From Novosphingobium sp. (lineage in GTDB: Bacteria > Pseudomonadota > Alphaproteobacteria > Sphingomonadales > Sphingomonadaceae): a stretch of DNA of 64,000 bases. Under the pieces are notes generated by a model that saw only the letters and a program-made list of their open reading frames with translations, had not been told where the DNA came from and made no database searches. Numbering within the stretch: position 1 is the stretch's first letter; each line of letters opens with the position of its first letter. The DNA is taken from contig JACKKX010000002.1 of NCBI GenBank assembly GCA_024236215.1, positions 558,001-622,000 on the forward strand, in the 5' to 3' direction. Positions 52,862 to 62,432 of this stretch are shown piece after piece. The position numbers and the translations under genes are program-made.

Positions 52862-53158
52862 ATGAACCGCAAGATTGCCCTCGTTCTCACCCTCCCGGCG
52901 CTGATGCTCGCCGTGCCCGCGCTGTCCGGCCCCGGCGGGGAGCAGGGGCAGGCGCGCAGGGAACTCAGCGCCGGCAACGTGCGCTCGCTGCGCGAGATCG
53001 AGCGCCAGGTGCTGCCGACGATGAACGGCGCGCAGTATCTTGGCCCCGAATACGATCCGGTCGCGCTGGCCTATCGGCTCAAGTTCATTCGCGACGGGCG
53101 GGTGATCTTCGTCGATGTCGATGCCCGCACTGGCAGCATCATCCGCCAGCGCCAATAG
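52862..53158 (+). CDS. PepSY-like exported protein
   Basis: A 98-aa protein with a signal peptide (MNRKIALVLTLPALMLAVPALS) and a small PepSY-like domain: LREIERQVLPTMNGAQYLGPEYDPVALAYRLKFIRDGRVIFVDVDARTGSIIRQ. It sits 78 bp upstream of the two-component system and may sense or modulate it. Similar gene pairs are frequent in alphaproteobacteria. Function unproven. Confidence 0.8.
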   Translation: MNRKIALVLTLPALMLAVPALSGPGGEQGQARRELSAGNVRSLREIERQVLPTMNGAQYLGPEYDPVALAYRLKFIRDGRVIFVDVDARTGSIIRQRQ

Positions 53159-53236
53159 CGGGAAAAGCGCGGGTCACTTGCTTGACGCTGCTGGCCTTTC
53201 GCCCCATTTGACCGGCATGCAACCGGGGAACCTGCC

Positions 53237-53914
53237 ATGCGCATCCTGATCGTCGAGGACGAACCCACGCTTGGGCGCCAGCTCAAGTCCACGCTTGAGG
53301 CCAATGGCTATGCGGTCGATCTTTCGACCGATGGCGAAGACGGCCATTTCATGGGCAGCACCGAGGAATACGACGCGGTGATCCTCGATCTTGGCCTGCC
53401 CGAGATCGACGGTCTGACCGTGCTGGGGATGTGGCGCAAGGAAGGCCGCAAGTTCCCGGTGCTGGTGCTGACCGCGCGCGATAGCTGGTCGGACAAGGTG
53501 GCGGGGCTCGATGCCGGGGCCGATGACTACCTTGCCAAGCCGTTCCAGACCGAGGAGCTGATCGCCCGCCTGCGCGCGCTGATCCGCCGCGCCTCTGGCA
53601 ATACCAGCAGCGAGCTAACCGCGGGCGATGTGCGGCTCGATACCCGTTCGGGCCGGGTCACGCTGAACGGCGAACCAGTCAAGCTGACCGCGCAGGAATA
53701 CAAGCTGCTGTCCTATCTGCTCCACCACAAGGGCAAGGTGGTGAGCCGCACCGAGCTGATCGAGCATATCTACGATCAGGATTTCGATCGCGATTCGAAC
53801 ACTATCGAGGTCTTCGTTACCCGGATTCGCAAGAAGCTGGGCGCCGATGTGATCACCACCATCCGCGGCCTCGGTTACAGTCTCGACGATCCGGCCGGCC
53901 CCGGCCGGGGATAG
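53237..53914 (+). CDS. OmpR/PhoP family response regulator
   Basis: A 225-aa regulator. The receiver domain (1-120) has the acidic pocket VEDE, phosphoacceptor D51 in AVILDLGLPEIDG, and LAKPF near residue 101; the C-terminal winged helix (about 130-222) is of OmpR type (LTAQEYKLLSYLLHHKGKVVSRTELIEHIYDQ ... VTRIRKKLGADVITTIRGLGYSL). It follows the PepSY-like gene and precedes its kinase by 7 bp. The closest style is PhoP. Confidence 0.93.
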   Translation: MRILIVEDEPTLGRQLKSTLEANGYAVDLSTDGEDGHFMGSTEEYDAVILDLGLPEIDGLTVLGMWRKEGRKFPVLVLTARDSWSDKVAGLDAGADDYLAKPFQTEELIARLRALIRRASGNTSSELTAGDVRLDTRSGRVTLNGEPVKLTAQEYKLLSYLLHHKGKVVSRTELIEHIYDQDFDRDSNTIEVFVTRIRKKLGADVITTIRGLGYSLDDPAGPGRG

Positions 53915-53921
53915 GACAGGG

Positions 53922-55310
53922 ATGAGCGGGCAGGAAGCCAAGGCGCCTGCCGCCGCCCCCGGCGTGCCGCATACCGGCTCGCTCGCGCGGCGCATGATGC
54001 TGATCGCGGCGGGGTGGATCACCGTCCTGCTGCTGCTGGGCGGGCTGGCGCTCGATCGCACCCTGACCGGGCTTGTTACCCGCAATTTCGACGATCAGAT
54101 GGGCTACATGCTCACCGCGATGATCGGTTCAGCCGAGGTTGGCCCCGATGGCGAGGTGTTTTTCAACCGCCCGCTTGGCGATCAGCGCTTCCTTGAGCCC
54201 AATTCGGGGCTCTACTGGCAGATCAGCGGAACGGGGCATGAGGATTTTCCCTCGCGCTCGCTGTGGGATCGCTCGTTGCAGGTCCGCGCCGATCACTTCG
54301 ACATGAAGCCGCATACCTACGATTCCGATCAATTCGCGGGTGAGCCGCTGCGGGTGATCGAGCGTTCGATCATCCTGCCGGGCAGCGACACCAAATGGTG
54401 GTTCAGCGTCGCGCAGAGCCGGGTCGAGCTGGACAACCAGATCGCCAAGATCCGCTCTATCCTCGCCTGGAGCTTTCTGGTGCTGGGGCTGGGGCTGTTC
54501 CTGATGGCGATGGCGCAGACCTGGTATGGCCTTGGCCCCTTGCGCGGGGTGCGCCGGGCGATCCAGCACATGCGCAGCGCCGGGACCAACCGGGTGACCG
54601 ATCCGCTCCCGCTCGAGGTGCAGCCGCTGGTCGAGGAGCTTAACGCGCTGCTGGCCCATTCGGAGCGCCAGGCCGAGGAGGCGCGCACCCATGCCGGCAA
54701 TCTTGCCCACGCGCTCAAGACCCCGCTCACCGTGGTGATGAACGCGGCCACCGCGCAGGCGCCCGATCTGGCCGAAACCGTGATCCGCGAGGCGGCGGTG
54801 ATGCGCCGCCAGGTCGATCACCATCTCGCCCGCGCCCGCGCGGTTGGACGGCGCGGGGCGGGGCAGGCCCGCGCCAATGTCGCCGAAAGCGTCGAGGCGG
54901 TGCTACGCGCGGTAACCCGGCTCTACGAGCAGACGCGCTTCGATCTTGATGGCAAGCGCGACGCCCAGGTGGCGATCGAGCGCCAGGACCTCGACGAGAT
55001 CCTCGGCAACCTGATCGAGAATGCGGCCAAATATGGCGGCGGCTCGGTGTTCGTGACGATAGATCCCACCGCCGAGCCCGGCTGGTGCGAGATCTGGGTG
55101 GAAGACGACGGCAGCGGCATCCCCGAAGCCGAACGCACCCGCATCTTCGATCGCGGGGCGCGGCTCGATACCGGCAAGCCCGGCACTGGCCTCGGCCTCG
55201 CCATCGTGCGCGACGTGGCCGAGATCTATGGCGGCGGCGTGACGCTGGAGGAAAGCGACGACCTTGGCGGTCTGCTGGTCAAACTGCGGTTGCCACGGGC
55301 GGCGGGATGA
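53922..55310 (+). CDS. Sensor histidine kinase (PhoQ-like)
   Basis: A 462-aa kinase with two membrane helices (about 28-50 and 180-205) around a periplasmic sensor domain, a HAMP-like linker and a transmitter. The phosphoacceptor is H263 in GNLAHALKTPLTVVM, an H-box of PhoQ type. The ATPase domain has the N box NLIENAAKYGG, DDGSGIP and GLGLAIV. Signal unknown; PhoQ relatives sense divalent cations or antimicrobial peptides. The TGA overlaps the ATG of the next gene, so it is in an operon with the TauE/SafE-like protein. Confidence 0.92.
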   Translation: MSGQEAKAPAAAPGVPHTGSLARRMMLIAAGWITVLLLLGGLALDRTLTGLVTRNFDDQMGYMLTAMIGSAEVGPDGEVFFNRPLGDQRFLEPNSGLYWQISGTGHEDFPSRSLWDRSLQVRADHFDMKPHTYDSDQFAGEPLRVIERSIILPGSDTKWWFSVAQSRVELDNQIAKIRSILAWSFLVLGLGLFLMAMAQTWYGLGPLRGVRRAIQHMRSAGTNRVTDPLPLEVQPLVEELNALLAHSERQAEEARTHAGNLAHALKTPLTVVMNAATAQAPDLAETVIREAAVMRRQVDHHLARARAVGRRGAGQARANVAESVEAVLRAVTRLYEQTRFDLDGKRDAQVAIERQDLDEILGNLIENAAKYGGGSVFVTIDPTAEPGWCEIWVEDDGSGIPEAERTRIFDRGARLDTGKPGTGLGLAIVRDVAEIYGGGVTLEESDDLGGLLVKLRLPRAAG

Positions 55311-56020
55311 GCCTCACCAGTCTGACATTCACCGGTGGCCTGGCATTGGGCCTGGCATCCAGCCTGCACTGCCTTGGCATGTGCGGGGGGATTGCATCGG
55401 CGCTGTTTCTGGCCGGGGCGCCGGATGGCGGCAATGTGGCGCGGCTGCGCACCTTCGGTCTGATCCAGCTGGGCAAGGGTCTGTCCTATGCCGCGATGGG
55501 GGCACTGGTGGCGGCATTCGGCGCGGTACTGCTGACCCGGTTCGACAGTCCAACGCTCTATTTGCTGCTGCGTTCCGGCGCGGCGCTTTCGCTGGGGTGG
55601 ATCGGGCTGACGCTGACCGGCTTTGCTCCGCCACTGGGGCTGCTCGACCGGCTGTTTCACGCCATTTCGCAAGGCTTTGAGCGGCTGCGGCGCGCGCTTC
55701 CGCTGGGCGGGGTGCTGGCGCCGCTGGTTGCCGGGATGGGCTGGGGCTTCGTGCCTTGCGGGATGGTCTATGGCACGCTGGTTTTCGCAATGGCGGCGGG
55801 CAAGGCCAGCGCCGGGGCGGCGGTGATGGCCGGGTTCGCGCTGGGCACGGTTCCCGCGCTTACCGCCACGGTGCTGGGCATCGGCTCGCTGCGGCGGCTG
55901 GGCGAGAACCAGCGCTTGCAGGTGTTCGCGGGCCTGGTGCTGATCGCGCTGGCCGCCGCCAGTGTGCTGATCCCGCTCTCAACCATCGCCGCACTGTGCG
56001 GCGAACCGTCGACAGCCTAG
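55307..56020 (+). CDS. Sulfite exporter TauE/SafE-like membrane protein
   Basis: A 237-aa protein with about six helices. The start FTGGLALGLASSLHCLGMCGGIASAL has the Cys and His residues of the UreH-like branch (H-C-x-G-M-C-G-G), and a similar block returns later (GMGWGFVPCGMVYGTL). Related proteins transport metals or electrons across the membrane, often copper for cbb3 oxidase assembly. It overlaps the kinase gene by four bases and its stop abuts the chorismate mutase stop. Confidence 0.86.
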   Translation: MSLTSLTFTGGLALGLASSLHCLGMCGGIASALFLAGAPDGGNVARLRTFGLIQLGKGLSYAAMGALVAAFGAVLLTRFDSPTLYLLLRSGAALSLGWIGLTLTGFAPPLGLLDRLFHAISQGFERLRRALPLGGVLAPLVAGMGWGFVPCGMVYGTLVFAMAAGKASAGAAVMAGFALGTVPALTATVLGIGSLRRLGENQRLQVFAGLVLIALAAASVLIPLSTIAALCGEPSTA

Positions 56021-56326
56021 CTACTTCCCCGCCGCCTGTTCGTGGTGACGGATCACTTCGTCGATGATGAAGCGGATGAATTTCTCGCCGAAATCGGGAT
56101 CGAGCTGGGCATCTTCGGCCAGCTTGCGCAGCCGCGCGATCTGGCGTTCCTCGCGCCCGGGGTCCGAAGCCGGGAGGCCATGCTCGGCCTTGTAGGCACC
56201 CACTGCCTTGGTGATGCGGAAGCGTTCGGCAAGAATATGGATCAGCGCGGCATCGATATTGTCGATGCTGGCGCGAAAGCCTGCGAGCGCGCGGTCGGGG
56301 GTGGGATCGGGCAGGGTCTGGCTCAT
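56021..56326 (-). CDS. Chorismate mutase (AroQ class)
   Basis: A 101-aa helical enzyme that converts chorismate to prephenate for phenylalanine and tyrosine synthesis. The AroQ pattern is seen: FRASIDNIDAALIHILAERFRITKAVGAYKAEHGLPASDPGREERQIARL, with the active-site Arg, Lys and Glu/Gln region. Start ATG 56326 is preferred over an in-frame ATG six codons earlier. It is convergent with the TauE/SafE-like gene. No fused prephenate dehydratase is present. Confidence 0.93.
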   Translation of the reverse strand: MSQTLPDPTPDRALAGFRASIDNIDAALIHILAERFRITKAVGAYKAEHGLPASDPGREERQIARLRKLAEDAQLDPDFGEKFIRFIIDEVIRHHEQAAGK

Positions 56327-56404
56327 CACGGGGCTCGCTAGCACGGGAATGTCGGTATTTCCACGCTTGCCTTATCCGTCCGGCGGGCGCAATGGCGCCC
56401 TGAA

Positions 56405-57421
56405 ATGAGCGCCGATGTCATCCCCCTGCGCCCGCGTGCCAGCGAACCTTCGCTTGGCCCGATCATGGCGCTGACCGCCCAGGGCATGAACGCCGTCAAT
56501 GCCGTGATCCTTGACCGCATGCAGAGCGAGATCCCGCTGATCCCCGCGCTGGCCGGGCATCTGATCTCGGGCGGGGGCAAACGGATGCGCCCGATGCTGA
56601 CGCTGGCGGGCGCGGCGCTGTGCGATTACCACGGCACGCGCCACCACAAGCTCGCCGCTGCGGTGGAATTCATCCACACCGCCACGCTGCTCCACGACGA
56701 TGTGGTTGACGGATCGGAGCTGCGCCGGGGCAAGGCCGCCGCCAACCTGATCTTCGGCAACCCGGCCACCGTGCTGGTGGGCGATTTTCTCTTCACCCGC
56801 AGCTTCGAGCTGATGGTCGAGGACGGCAGCCTGAAAGTGCTCAAGATCCTCTCGAACGCCAGCTCGGTGATCTCCGAAGGCGAGGTCGATCAGCTCACCG
56901 CCGCGCGCCAGATCGAGACCAGCGAGGAACGCTACCTTTCGATCATCGGTTCCAAGACCGCCGCACTGTTTGCCGCTGCCACGCGGATCGCCGCCGTGGT
57001 CGCTGAAAGGAGCGAGGCGGAGGAGCGTGCGCTTGACGATTACGGGCGCAACCTGGGTATTGCCTTCCAGCTGGTCGACGATGCGATGGATTACGATTCC
57101 GAAGCATTCGAGATGGGCAAGGGCAAGGGCGACGATTTCCGCGAGGGCAAGATGACCCTGCCGGTGATCCTGGCCTATGCCCGCGGCAATGCCGAGGAGC
57201 GCGCCTTCTGGAAGGACGCGATTGGCGGCCATCGCACGTCAGATGCGGATCTGGCCCACGCGGTGCAGCTGATTGCCCGCCATGACGCGGTGAGCGCCAC
57301 GCGTGACCGCGCGCGCCACTTTGCCCAGCGTGCGATCGACGCAATTGCCTGCTTCCCCGCCAGCGAGGCTCGCGCCGCCATGGCCGAAGCGGCCGAATTC
57401 GCGGTGGCGCGGCGGTTCTGA
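56405..57421 (+). CDS. ispB: Polyprenyl diphosphate synthase
   Basis: A 338-aa enzyme that builds the isoprenoid tail of ubiquinone. The first Asp-rich motif is DDVVD (98-102) in TLLHDDVVDGSELRRG; the second lies in AFQLVDDAMDYDS. GGGKRMRP near residue 58 binds diphosphate. The chain length (octa- or decaprenyl) cannot be read from sequence by eye, though sphingomonads make ubiquinone-10, so decaprenyl is likely. Start ATG 56405 is standard. Confidence 0.93.
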   Translation: MSADVIPLRPRASEPSLGPIMALTAQGMNAVNAVILDRMQSEIPLIPALAGHLISGGGKRMRPMLTLAGAALCDYHGTRHHKLAAAVEFIHTATLLHDDVVDGSELRRGKAAANLIFGNPATVLVGDFLFTRSFELMVEDGSLKVLKILSNASSVISEGEVDQLTAARQIETSEERYLSIIGSKTAALFAAATRIAAVVAERSEAEERALDDYGRNLGIAFQLVDDAMDYDSEAFEMGKGKGDDFREGKMTLPVILAYARGNAEERAFWKDAIGGHRTSDADLAHAVQLIARHDAVSATRDRARHFAQRAIDAIACFPASEARAAMAEAAEFAVARRF

Positions 57422-57504
57422 ACCGCGTCGGCGCTTGACCGCGCCTTGCTCACCGGCCACCTTGGGTTGCACAGAACAACCCATAGGCCGGGAGAATCCG
57501 CAAG

Positions 57505-58521
57505 ATGCAACGCCGCCGCCTCGGCAAGTCCGCGATCGTCGTTTCCGATATCTGCATGGGCACCATGACCTTCGGCAGCCAGGCCGATGAGGCCTTGGCG
57601 CACCGGGTGCTCGATCAGTGTTTTGAAGCTGGGATCGACTTTTACGATACCGCCGAGGGCTATCCGGTCCCGCCCGATGCCAAATGGGTCGGGCGCACCG
57701 AAGAGATCGTCGGCCGCTGGATGAAGACCAAGCCGCGCGATGCAATCGTGATGGCGACCAAGGTTTCCGGGCCAAGCCACGTCTGGTTTCGCAGCCCCAA
57801 GCGCGAAGGGATGACCGCACTTGACCGGCGCAACATCGTGATCGCGGTGGAAGACAGTCTGCGCAAACTCCAGACCGATTACATCGATCTCTACCAGACC
57901 CACTGGCCCGATCACGAGCTGGCCTATGACGAGACGATGGAGGTGCTCGACGAGCTCGTGCGCGCGGGCAAGGTGCGGGTGCTGGGCTGCTCGAACGAGA
58001 CCAGCTGGGGGCTGATGAAATCGATCCAGACCGCCGAGCGGCTGGGAACCGCGCGCTACCACACGATCCAGAACAATTTCAGCCTCAACAACCGCCGTTT
58101 CGAGGACGAGCTGGCGCAAGTCTGCCGGATGGAGGGGGTCAGCCTGATCCCCTATTCTCCAATCGGCGGCGGGGTGCTTTCGACCAAATACAGCGGTGGG
58201 GCTCGGCCCGAGGGCGCGCGGTTTTCCCGCTATCTCGAGATCGGCGGGCGCCAGGCGGCGATGGCGATGCGCTTTGCCAACGATCGCGCAATCGAATCCG
58301 CGGACCGTTTCGCCGCACTGGCTGCCGAAGCGGGGATGAGCCCGGTGACCATGGCGGTTGCCTGGTCGAAGCAGCACGATTTCGTCGCCTCGACCATCGT
58401 GGGGGTGAGCCGGGAAGATCAGCTTCCCGAAATCCTCGCCGCTGCCGACATGGTCTTGCCCGACGATTTGATGAAGGCAATCGACAAGGTATCGAAGGAA
58501 ATCCGCTACCCGATGGGGTGA
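57505..58521 (+). CDS. Aldo/keto reductase
   Basis: A 338-aa TIM-barrel oxidoreductase that uses NADPH. It starts MQRRRLGKSAIVVSDICMGTMTFG, has the catalytic D-Y-(K)-H set (FYDTAEGYPVP, VMATKVSG, DYIDLYQTHWPDH) and the later cofactor loop. The set is close to the Tas-like/YghZ group. Substrate not known. Starts 83 bp after ispB and ends 10 bp before hrpB. Confidence 0.92.
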   Translation: MQRRRLGKSAIVVSDICMGTMTFGSQADEALAHRVLDQCFEAGIDFYDTAEGYPVPPDAKWVGRTEEIVGRWMKTKPRDAIVMATKVSGPSHVWFRSPKREGMTALDRRNIVIAVEDSLRKLQTDYIDLYQTHWPDHELAYDETMEVLDELVRAGKVRVLGCSNETSWGLMKSIQTAERLGTARYHTIQNNFSLNNRRFEDELAQVCRMEGVSLIPYSPIGGGVLSTKYSGGARPEGARFSRYLEIGGRQAAMAMRFANDRAIESADRFAALAAEAGMSPVTMAVAWSKQHDFVASTIVGVSREDQLPEILAAADMVLPDDLMKAIDKVSKEIRYPMG

Positions 58522-58531
58522 TCGGCGGGCT

Positions 58532-61006
58532 ATGGCCGCGGCGATGAGCGACCTGCCGATCCACGCCGTGCTGCCCGATCTGCTTGCCGCTTTGCGCGCG
58601 GGCAGCAGCGCGGTGCTGATCGCGCCGCCGGGTGCGGGCAAGACCACCAGCGTCGCTACTACGCTGCTCGATCAAGGCTGGTGCACGGGCACTGTAATCC
58701 TGCTCTCGCCCCGCCGCGTTGCGGCGCGGGCGGCGGCGGAGCGAATGGCGGAGTTGCTGGGCGAAAAGGCCGGAGAAACCGTGGGCTATCTCACCCGGCT
58801 CGACAGCAAGCGTTCCGCGCGGACCCGCGTTCTGGTGATGACCGAGGCGATCTTCGTATCGACCATCCTTGCCGATCCCGAGCTTTCCGGCGTTTCGGCC
58901 GTCCTGTTCGACGAGGCGCACGAGCGGCATCTCGATTCCGACCTTGGTCTGGCCCTGGCGATCGAAAGCAGCCAGGTGCTGCGGCCCGACCTGCGGCTGG
59001 TGGTGATGAGCGCAACGATCGACGGTGCGCGCTTTGCCGCGCTGCTCGATTCCGCGCCGGTGATCGAAAGCGAGGGCAAGGCCCATCCGTTGACGATCCG
59101 CTGGCTGGGCGCGCGGCCCGAACTCAGGATCGAGGAGGCGATGACAAGCGCAATCCTCACTGCCTGGCGCGAGGAAAGCGGCGACATCCTGGCTTTTCTG
59201 CCGGGTGTCGGGGAGATCGAACGGGTGCGGGAGCGGCTGGCGGAACGGCTCCCCGCCGCGCCGATCCTGCCGCTGCACGGACAGTGCGAGCCCGGCGCCC
59301 AGCGGGCCGCGATCCGCCGCGATTCCGAAGGCCGCCGCAGGATCGTGCTGGCCACCGCGATTGCCGAAACCTCGCTCACGCTCGAGGGGGTGTCGGTGGT
59401 GGTCGATGCCGGGCTTTCGCGGCGGGCGGAATTCGATAAGGCCGCGGGCGTCACGCGGCTCGTCACCCACCGCGCCAGCCAGGCCGCCGCCGCTCAACGC
59501 GCGGGCCGTGCCGCACGCCAAGGACCGGGCACAGCCTACCGCCTGTGGGAGGAAGCTGCGCACAACGGGCGTGCAGCATTCGATCCTCCGGAAATGCTCA
59601 CCAGCGATCTTGCGCCGCTGCTGCTCAGCCTGGCGCAGTGGGGCGCGAATGATCCGGCGACGCTGCCCTGGCTCGATCCGCCGCCAGGCGCGGCATTGGC
59701 TGCAGCAACCGTGCAATTGCAAGCACTTACCGCGCTCGATGCTGCGGGCCGGATCACGCAGCACGGGCGCAATATGGCCGCCCTGCCGATGGCTCCGCGA
59801 GAGGCGCATATGCTGCTCTATGCTGCGCAGCATGGCGCGGCACCGCTTGCAGCAAAACTGGCGTTGCTGCTTCAGGAGCGCGGTCTGGGCGGAGGCGGGG
59901 AAGACCTGGCCCTGCGGCTCGATCGCTGGAACGTGGACCGCTCGGCGCGGGCCGATGCGGCGCGCAAACTTGCCTCGGGCTGGGCCAGGCGCGCGGCCGG
60001 TGTGACCGGCGAAGAAGCGCACGGTGAAGTGCCACTGGGCATCCTGCTTGCCGAAGGCTTTCCGGAGATGATCGCGCGCCGCCGCGGTGCGAACGGGGAA
60101 GACTGGCTGACCGCTGGGGGCAGGGGTCTCCGTCTCGATCCGGCATCGCCGCTGGCACGGGCCGAATGGCTTGCGGTGGGAGCTGCCCAGGGCGAGGCGA
60201 AGGGCGCCCGGATTACCGCTGCGATTGCACTCGACGAGGGTGAGGTGCTGAGCTGGCTGGCTCATCGGATCGAGCGACGGCGGACGCTGCGCTGGATTGA
60301 CGGCGATAGCCGGGTGGAGGCGCTGATCGAGGCGCGGCTTGGCGCCATCACGCTGTCGCGCGGCCCCGATCCTTCGCCTGATCCCGATGCAATCCGCGCC
60401 TTCCTGATCGAACGGGTGCGTTGCGAAGGGCTGGCGCTGGTGCCCTGGTCCAAAGCGAGCCAATCGCTGCTGCGCCGGGCGCGTTTTGCCGGGATCGAGT
60501 GTCTTGGCGAGGATGCGCTGTTGGCCGATCTGGAGCACTGGCTGGGTCCCATATTGGTCAGAAGGCTTGACGAGATCGATCCGGCGCGGCTGCACGATGC
60601 GATACGCTCGCGGCTCGATTGGGCCGCGCAACAACAGCTGGACCAGCTGGCTCCGGCCCAGTTCGCGTCACCGGCGGGCACCAGCCATGCGATCGACTAT
60701 GACGATCCCGGTGGACCGAGCGTGGAACTGCGGGTTCAGGCGCTGTTCGGTCTCGACAGCCACCCCGGTTTCGGCTCGTCGCCGCAGCCCTTGCTGCTGA
60801 AGCTTACCGATCCGGGCGGGAAGCCGCTCCAGACAACGCGCGACCTGCCGGGGTTCTGGCGCGGATCGTGGAAGGACGTGCAGCGCGAGATGAAGGGCCG
60901 CTATCCCAAGCACCGCTGGCCCGACCAGCCCTGGACCGAGGCGCCGAGCCTCAAGACCCGCAACGCCTTTGAGCGCGGCCAGGGAAAGCCCGCAGGCGCG
61001 CGGTAA
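58532..61006 (+). CDS. hrpB: ATP-dependent helicase HrpB
   Basis: An 824-aa DEAH-box protein. Walker A is PPGAGKTTS (33-40), the DEAH motif is at 127-130, and motif III is MSATIDG. RecA domain 2 includes HRASQAAAAQRAGRAARQGPGTAYRLW. The HrpB C-terminal domain (about 680-824) follows with PQPLLLKLTDPGG, TRDLPGFWRGSWKDVQREMKGRYPKHRWPD. Its role is unclear, probably RNA metabolism. Complete, normal length. Confidence 0.95.
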   Translation: MAAAMSDLPIHAVLPDLLAALRAGSSAVLIAPPGAGKTTSVATTLLDQGWCTGTVILLSPRRVAARAAAERMAELLGEKAGETVGYLTRLDSKRSARTRVLVMTEAIFVSTILADPELSGVSAVLFDEAHERHLDSDLGLALAIESSQVLRPDLRLVVMSATIDGARFAALLDSAPVIESEGKAHPLTIRWLGARPELRIEEAMTSAILTAWREESGDILAFLPGVGEIERVRERLAERLPAAPILPLHGQCEPGAQRAAIRRDSEGRRRIVLATAIAETSLTLEGVSVVVDAGLSRRAEFDKAAGVTRLVTHRASQAAAAQRAGRAARQGPGTAYRLWEEAAHNGRAAFDPPEMLTSDLAPLLLSLAQWGANDPATLPWLDPPPGAALAAATVQLQALTALDAAGRITQHGRNMAALPMAPREAHMLLYAAQHGAAPLAAKLALLLQERGLGGGGEDLALRLDRWNVDRSARADAARKLASGWARRAAGVTGEEAHGEVPLGILLAEGFPEMIARRRGANGEDWLTAGGRGLRLDPASPLARAEWLAVGAAQGEAKGARITAAIALDEGEVLSWLAHRIERRRTLRWIDGDSRVEALIEARLGAITLSRGPDPSPDPDAIRAFLIERVRCEGLALVPWSKASQSLLRRARFAGIECLGEDALLADLEHWLGPILVRRLDEIDPARLHDAIRSRLDWAAQQQLDQLAPAQFASPAGTSHAIDYDDPGGPSVELRVQALFGLDSHPGFGSSPQPLLLKLTDPGGKPLQTTRDLPGFWRGSWKDVQREMKGRYPKHRWPDQPWTEAPSLKTRNAFERGQGKPAGAR

Positions 61007-61093
61007 TCATTTTCCCCGCCGGGCGCGCCCGTTTTGGGAATTCTGAAAGTATTTGGCCTTACGGACTGCCGCTGAAGCGGGGGAAAGCAAGCC

Positions 61094-61333
61094 GTGATCG
61101 AAGTCGAAATCCAGAACGAGACCTACCAGAGCCAGCAGCGCCTGCGCTTCAGCGCGGTGCCCCGGATCGGAGAGGGCATCCGCCTGCAGGAGCCGAGCGG
61201 CTTCTGGGCGTCCTATGACGTGCTCGACCTGTGGTATCAGAAGGCCGACTTCGGCGATGTCTGGGTGCCCTACCTGCACGTGCGCAAGACCTCCGGCGAA
61301 CTGAGCGGCGAGCCCGCTCCGCTCGTCAGCTGA
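61094..61333 (+). CDS. 79-aa protein upstream of a CheY-like regulator
   Basis: A small soluble protein, MIEVEIQNETYQSQQRLRFSAVPRIGEGIRLQEPSGFWASYDVLDLWYQKADFGDVWVPYLHVRK, with an all-beta look. I recognise no family, although similar proteins are seen in sphingomonads. It precedes the CheY-like gene by 11 bp and is probably co-transcribed with it. Confidence 0.72.
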   Translation: MIEVEIQNETYQSQQRLRFSAVPRIGEGIRLQEPSGFWASYDVLDLWYQKADFGDVWVPYLHVRKTSGELSGEPAPLVS

Positions 61334-61344
61334 CGGAGGCGGCG

Positions 61345-61902
61345 ATGCGCGATCTTATCAAGCGGATCAATTCCCCGTCCGGCGCCGAAAGGATCGGCCG
61401 CGCCGCAATTCCCCAGCCTGAGCTTCCGGCTGCCCCGGAACCGGCTGCGACAGCGACTTTTCCGAGCAAGCGGCCGCCGCTTGCCGAAGCAGCCCCGGTG
61501 TCTGCCCCGCAGCCTGCGGTCGCCGCTGCCCCGGTCAGCCGCAATTGCCTGATCGTCGACGATTCGCGTGTGGTGCGCCGGATCTCGCGCCAGATCGTCG
61601 AAAGCCTCGGCTACACCGTGATCGAAGCAGAGAATGGCGAGGAAGCGCTGTCGCGCTGCAAGCTGGCCATGCCCGACCTGATCCTGCTCGATTGGGACAT
61701 GCCGGTGATGACGGGAATCGAATTCATCACCCAGCTGCGCGCGCTGCCCACCCCGCGCCCGCCCAAGGCGGTATTCTGCACCAGCAAGAACGATACCCAC
61801 GACATCTTTCGCGGGATCGGCGCCGGGGCGGATGAATATGTGGTCAAGCCCTTCACTGAGGCCGCGCTCAAGGCCAAGCTGGAAAAGATCGGCGCCGCGT
61901 AA
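61345..61902 (+). CDS. CheY-like response regulator with proline/alanine-rich N-terminus
   Basis: A 185-aa protein. An Ala/Pro-rich linker (1-65) precedes a single receiver domain (about 67-183): NCLIVDDSRVVRRISRQIVESLGYTVIEAENGEEAL, the phosphoacceptor Asp in LILLDWDMPVMTG, and VVKPFTEAALKAKL. No output domain, so it acts by protein contact as CheY or a phosphotransfer switch. ATG 61345 is favoured by the GGAGGCGG ribosome site; the longer frame overlaps the previous gene. Confidence 0.9.
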   Translation: MRDLIKRINSPSGAERIGRAAIPQPELPAAPEPAATATFPSKRPPLAEAAPVSAPQPAVAAAPVSRNCLIVDDSRVVRRISRQIVESLGYTVIEAENGEEALSRCKLAMPDLILLDWDMPVMTGIEFITQLRALPTPRPPKAVFCTSKNDTHDIFRGIGAGADEYVVKPFTEAALKAKLEKIGAA

Positions 61903-61954
61903 GCTCGCACCAAGGGGACTTGATTCTCGCAGCGATTGGGGCCAATCGCGCCCC

Positions 61955-62233
61955 ATGTCCGCACGCATCTTTCAGCGCCCGAAGAACGCCATGCAGTCTG
62001 GCAAGGCCCTGCTTGGCCAGTGGATCCTCGAATTCGCGCCGTCCGAGGCGCGCGCGGTCGATCCGGTGATGGGCTGGACCGGCTCGGGCGATACCCAGAG
62101 CCAGGTGCGCTTGACCTTCGCCTCGGCCGAGGAAGCGCTGGACTATGCCAAGCGCTACGGGATCGAAGCGGAAGTACACGCCGCTCCACCGCGCCGCCTC
62201 AAGATTCAGGCCTACGCCGACAATTTCCGCTGA
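61955..62233 (+). CDS. ETC complex I subunit, NDUFS4-like
   Basis: A 92-aa protein of the alphaproteobacterial NDUFS4/AQDQ family: ARIFQRPKNAMQSGKALLGQWILEFAP, MGWTGSGDTQSQVRLTFASAEEALDYAKRYGIEAEV and APPRRLKIQAYADNFR. It is an accessory subunit of respiratory complex I near the NADH site. It is encoded away from the nuo operon, as is usual in this group. ATG 61955 starts the conserved segment. Confidence 0.92.
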   Translation: MSARIFQRPKNAMQSGKALLGQWILEFAPSEARAVDPVMGWTGSGDTQSQVRLTFASAEEALDYAKRYGIEAEVHAAPPRRLKIQAYADNFR

Positions 62234-62432
62234 TTGGCTGAACCCCGAAGGGTAGGAGCGGGCTCACCGCCTGCCTGGGTCGCGCTGTGAAGCAACCGGC
62301 AAACCCGCTCCAGCCTTGCCCCGAAGGGAAAGGAAGAAAATGACCGTCCCCATCGGACGAGTCGGTTTCAGTTAGTCGCGCCGCGCCGAGTCGGGCTTGC
62401 GCAAACGCGACAAGGCCGCCATATGCCCGCCC

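Noticed and set aside
58139-60634. 831-codon minus-strand frame opposite hrpB and the aldo/keto reductase
   Set aside because: Shadow frame; the plus-strand genes have clear motifs and normal lengths.
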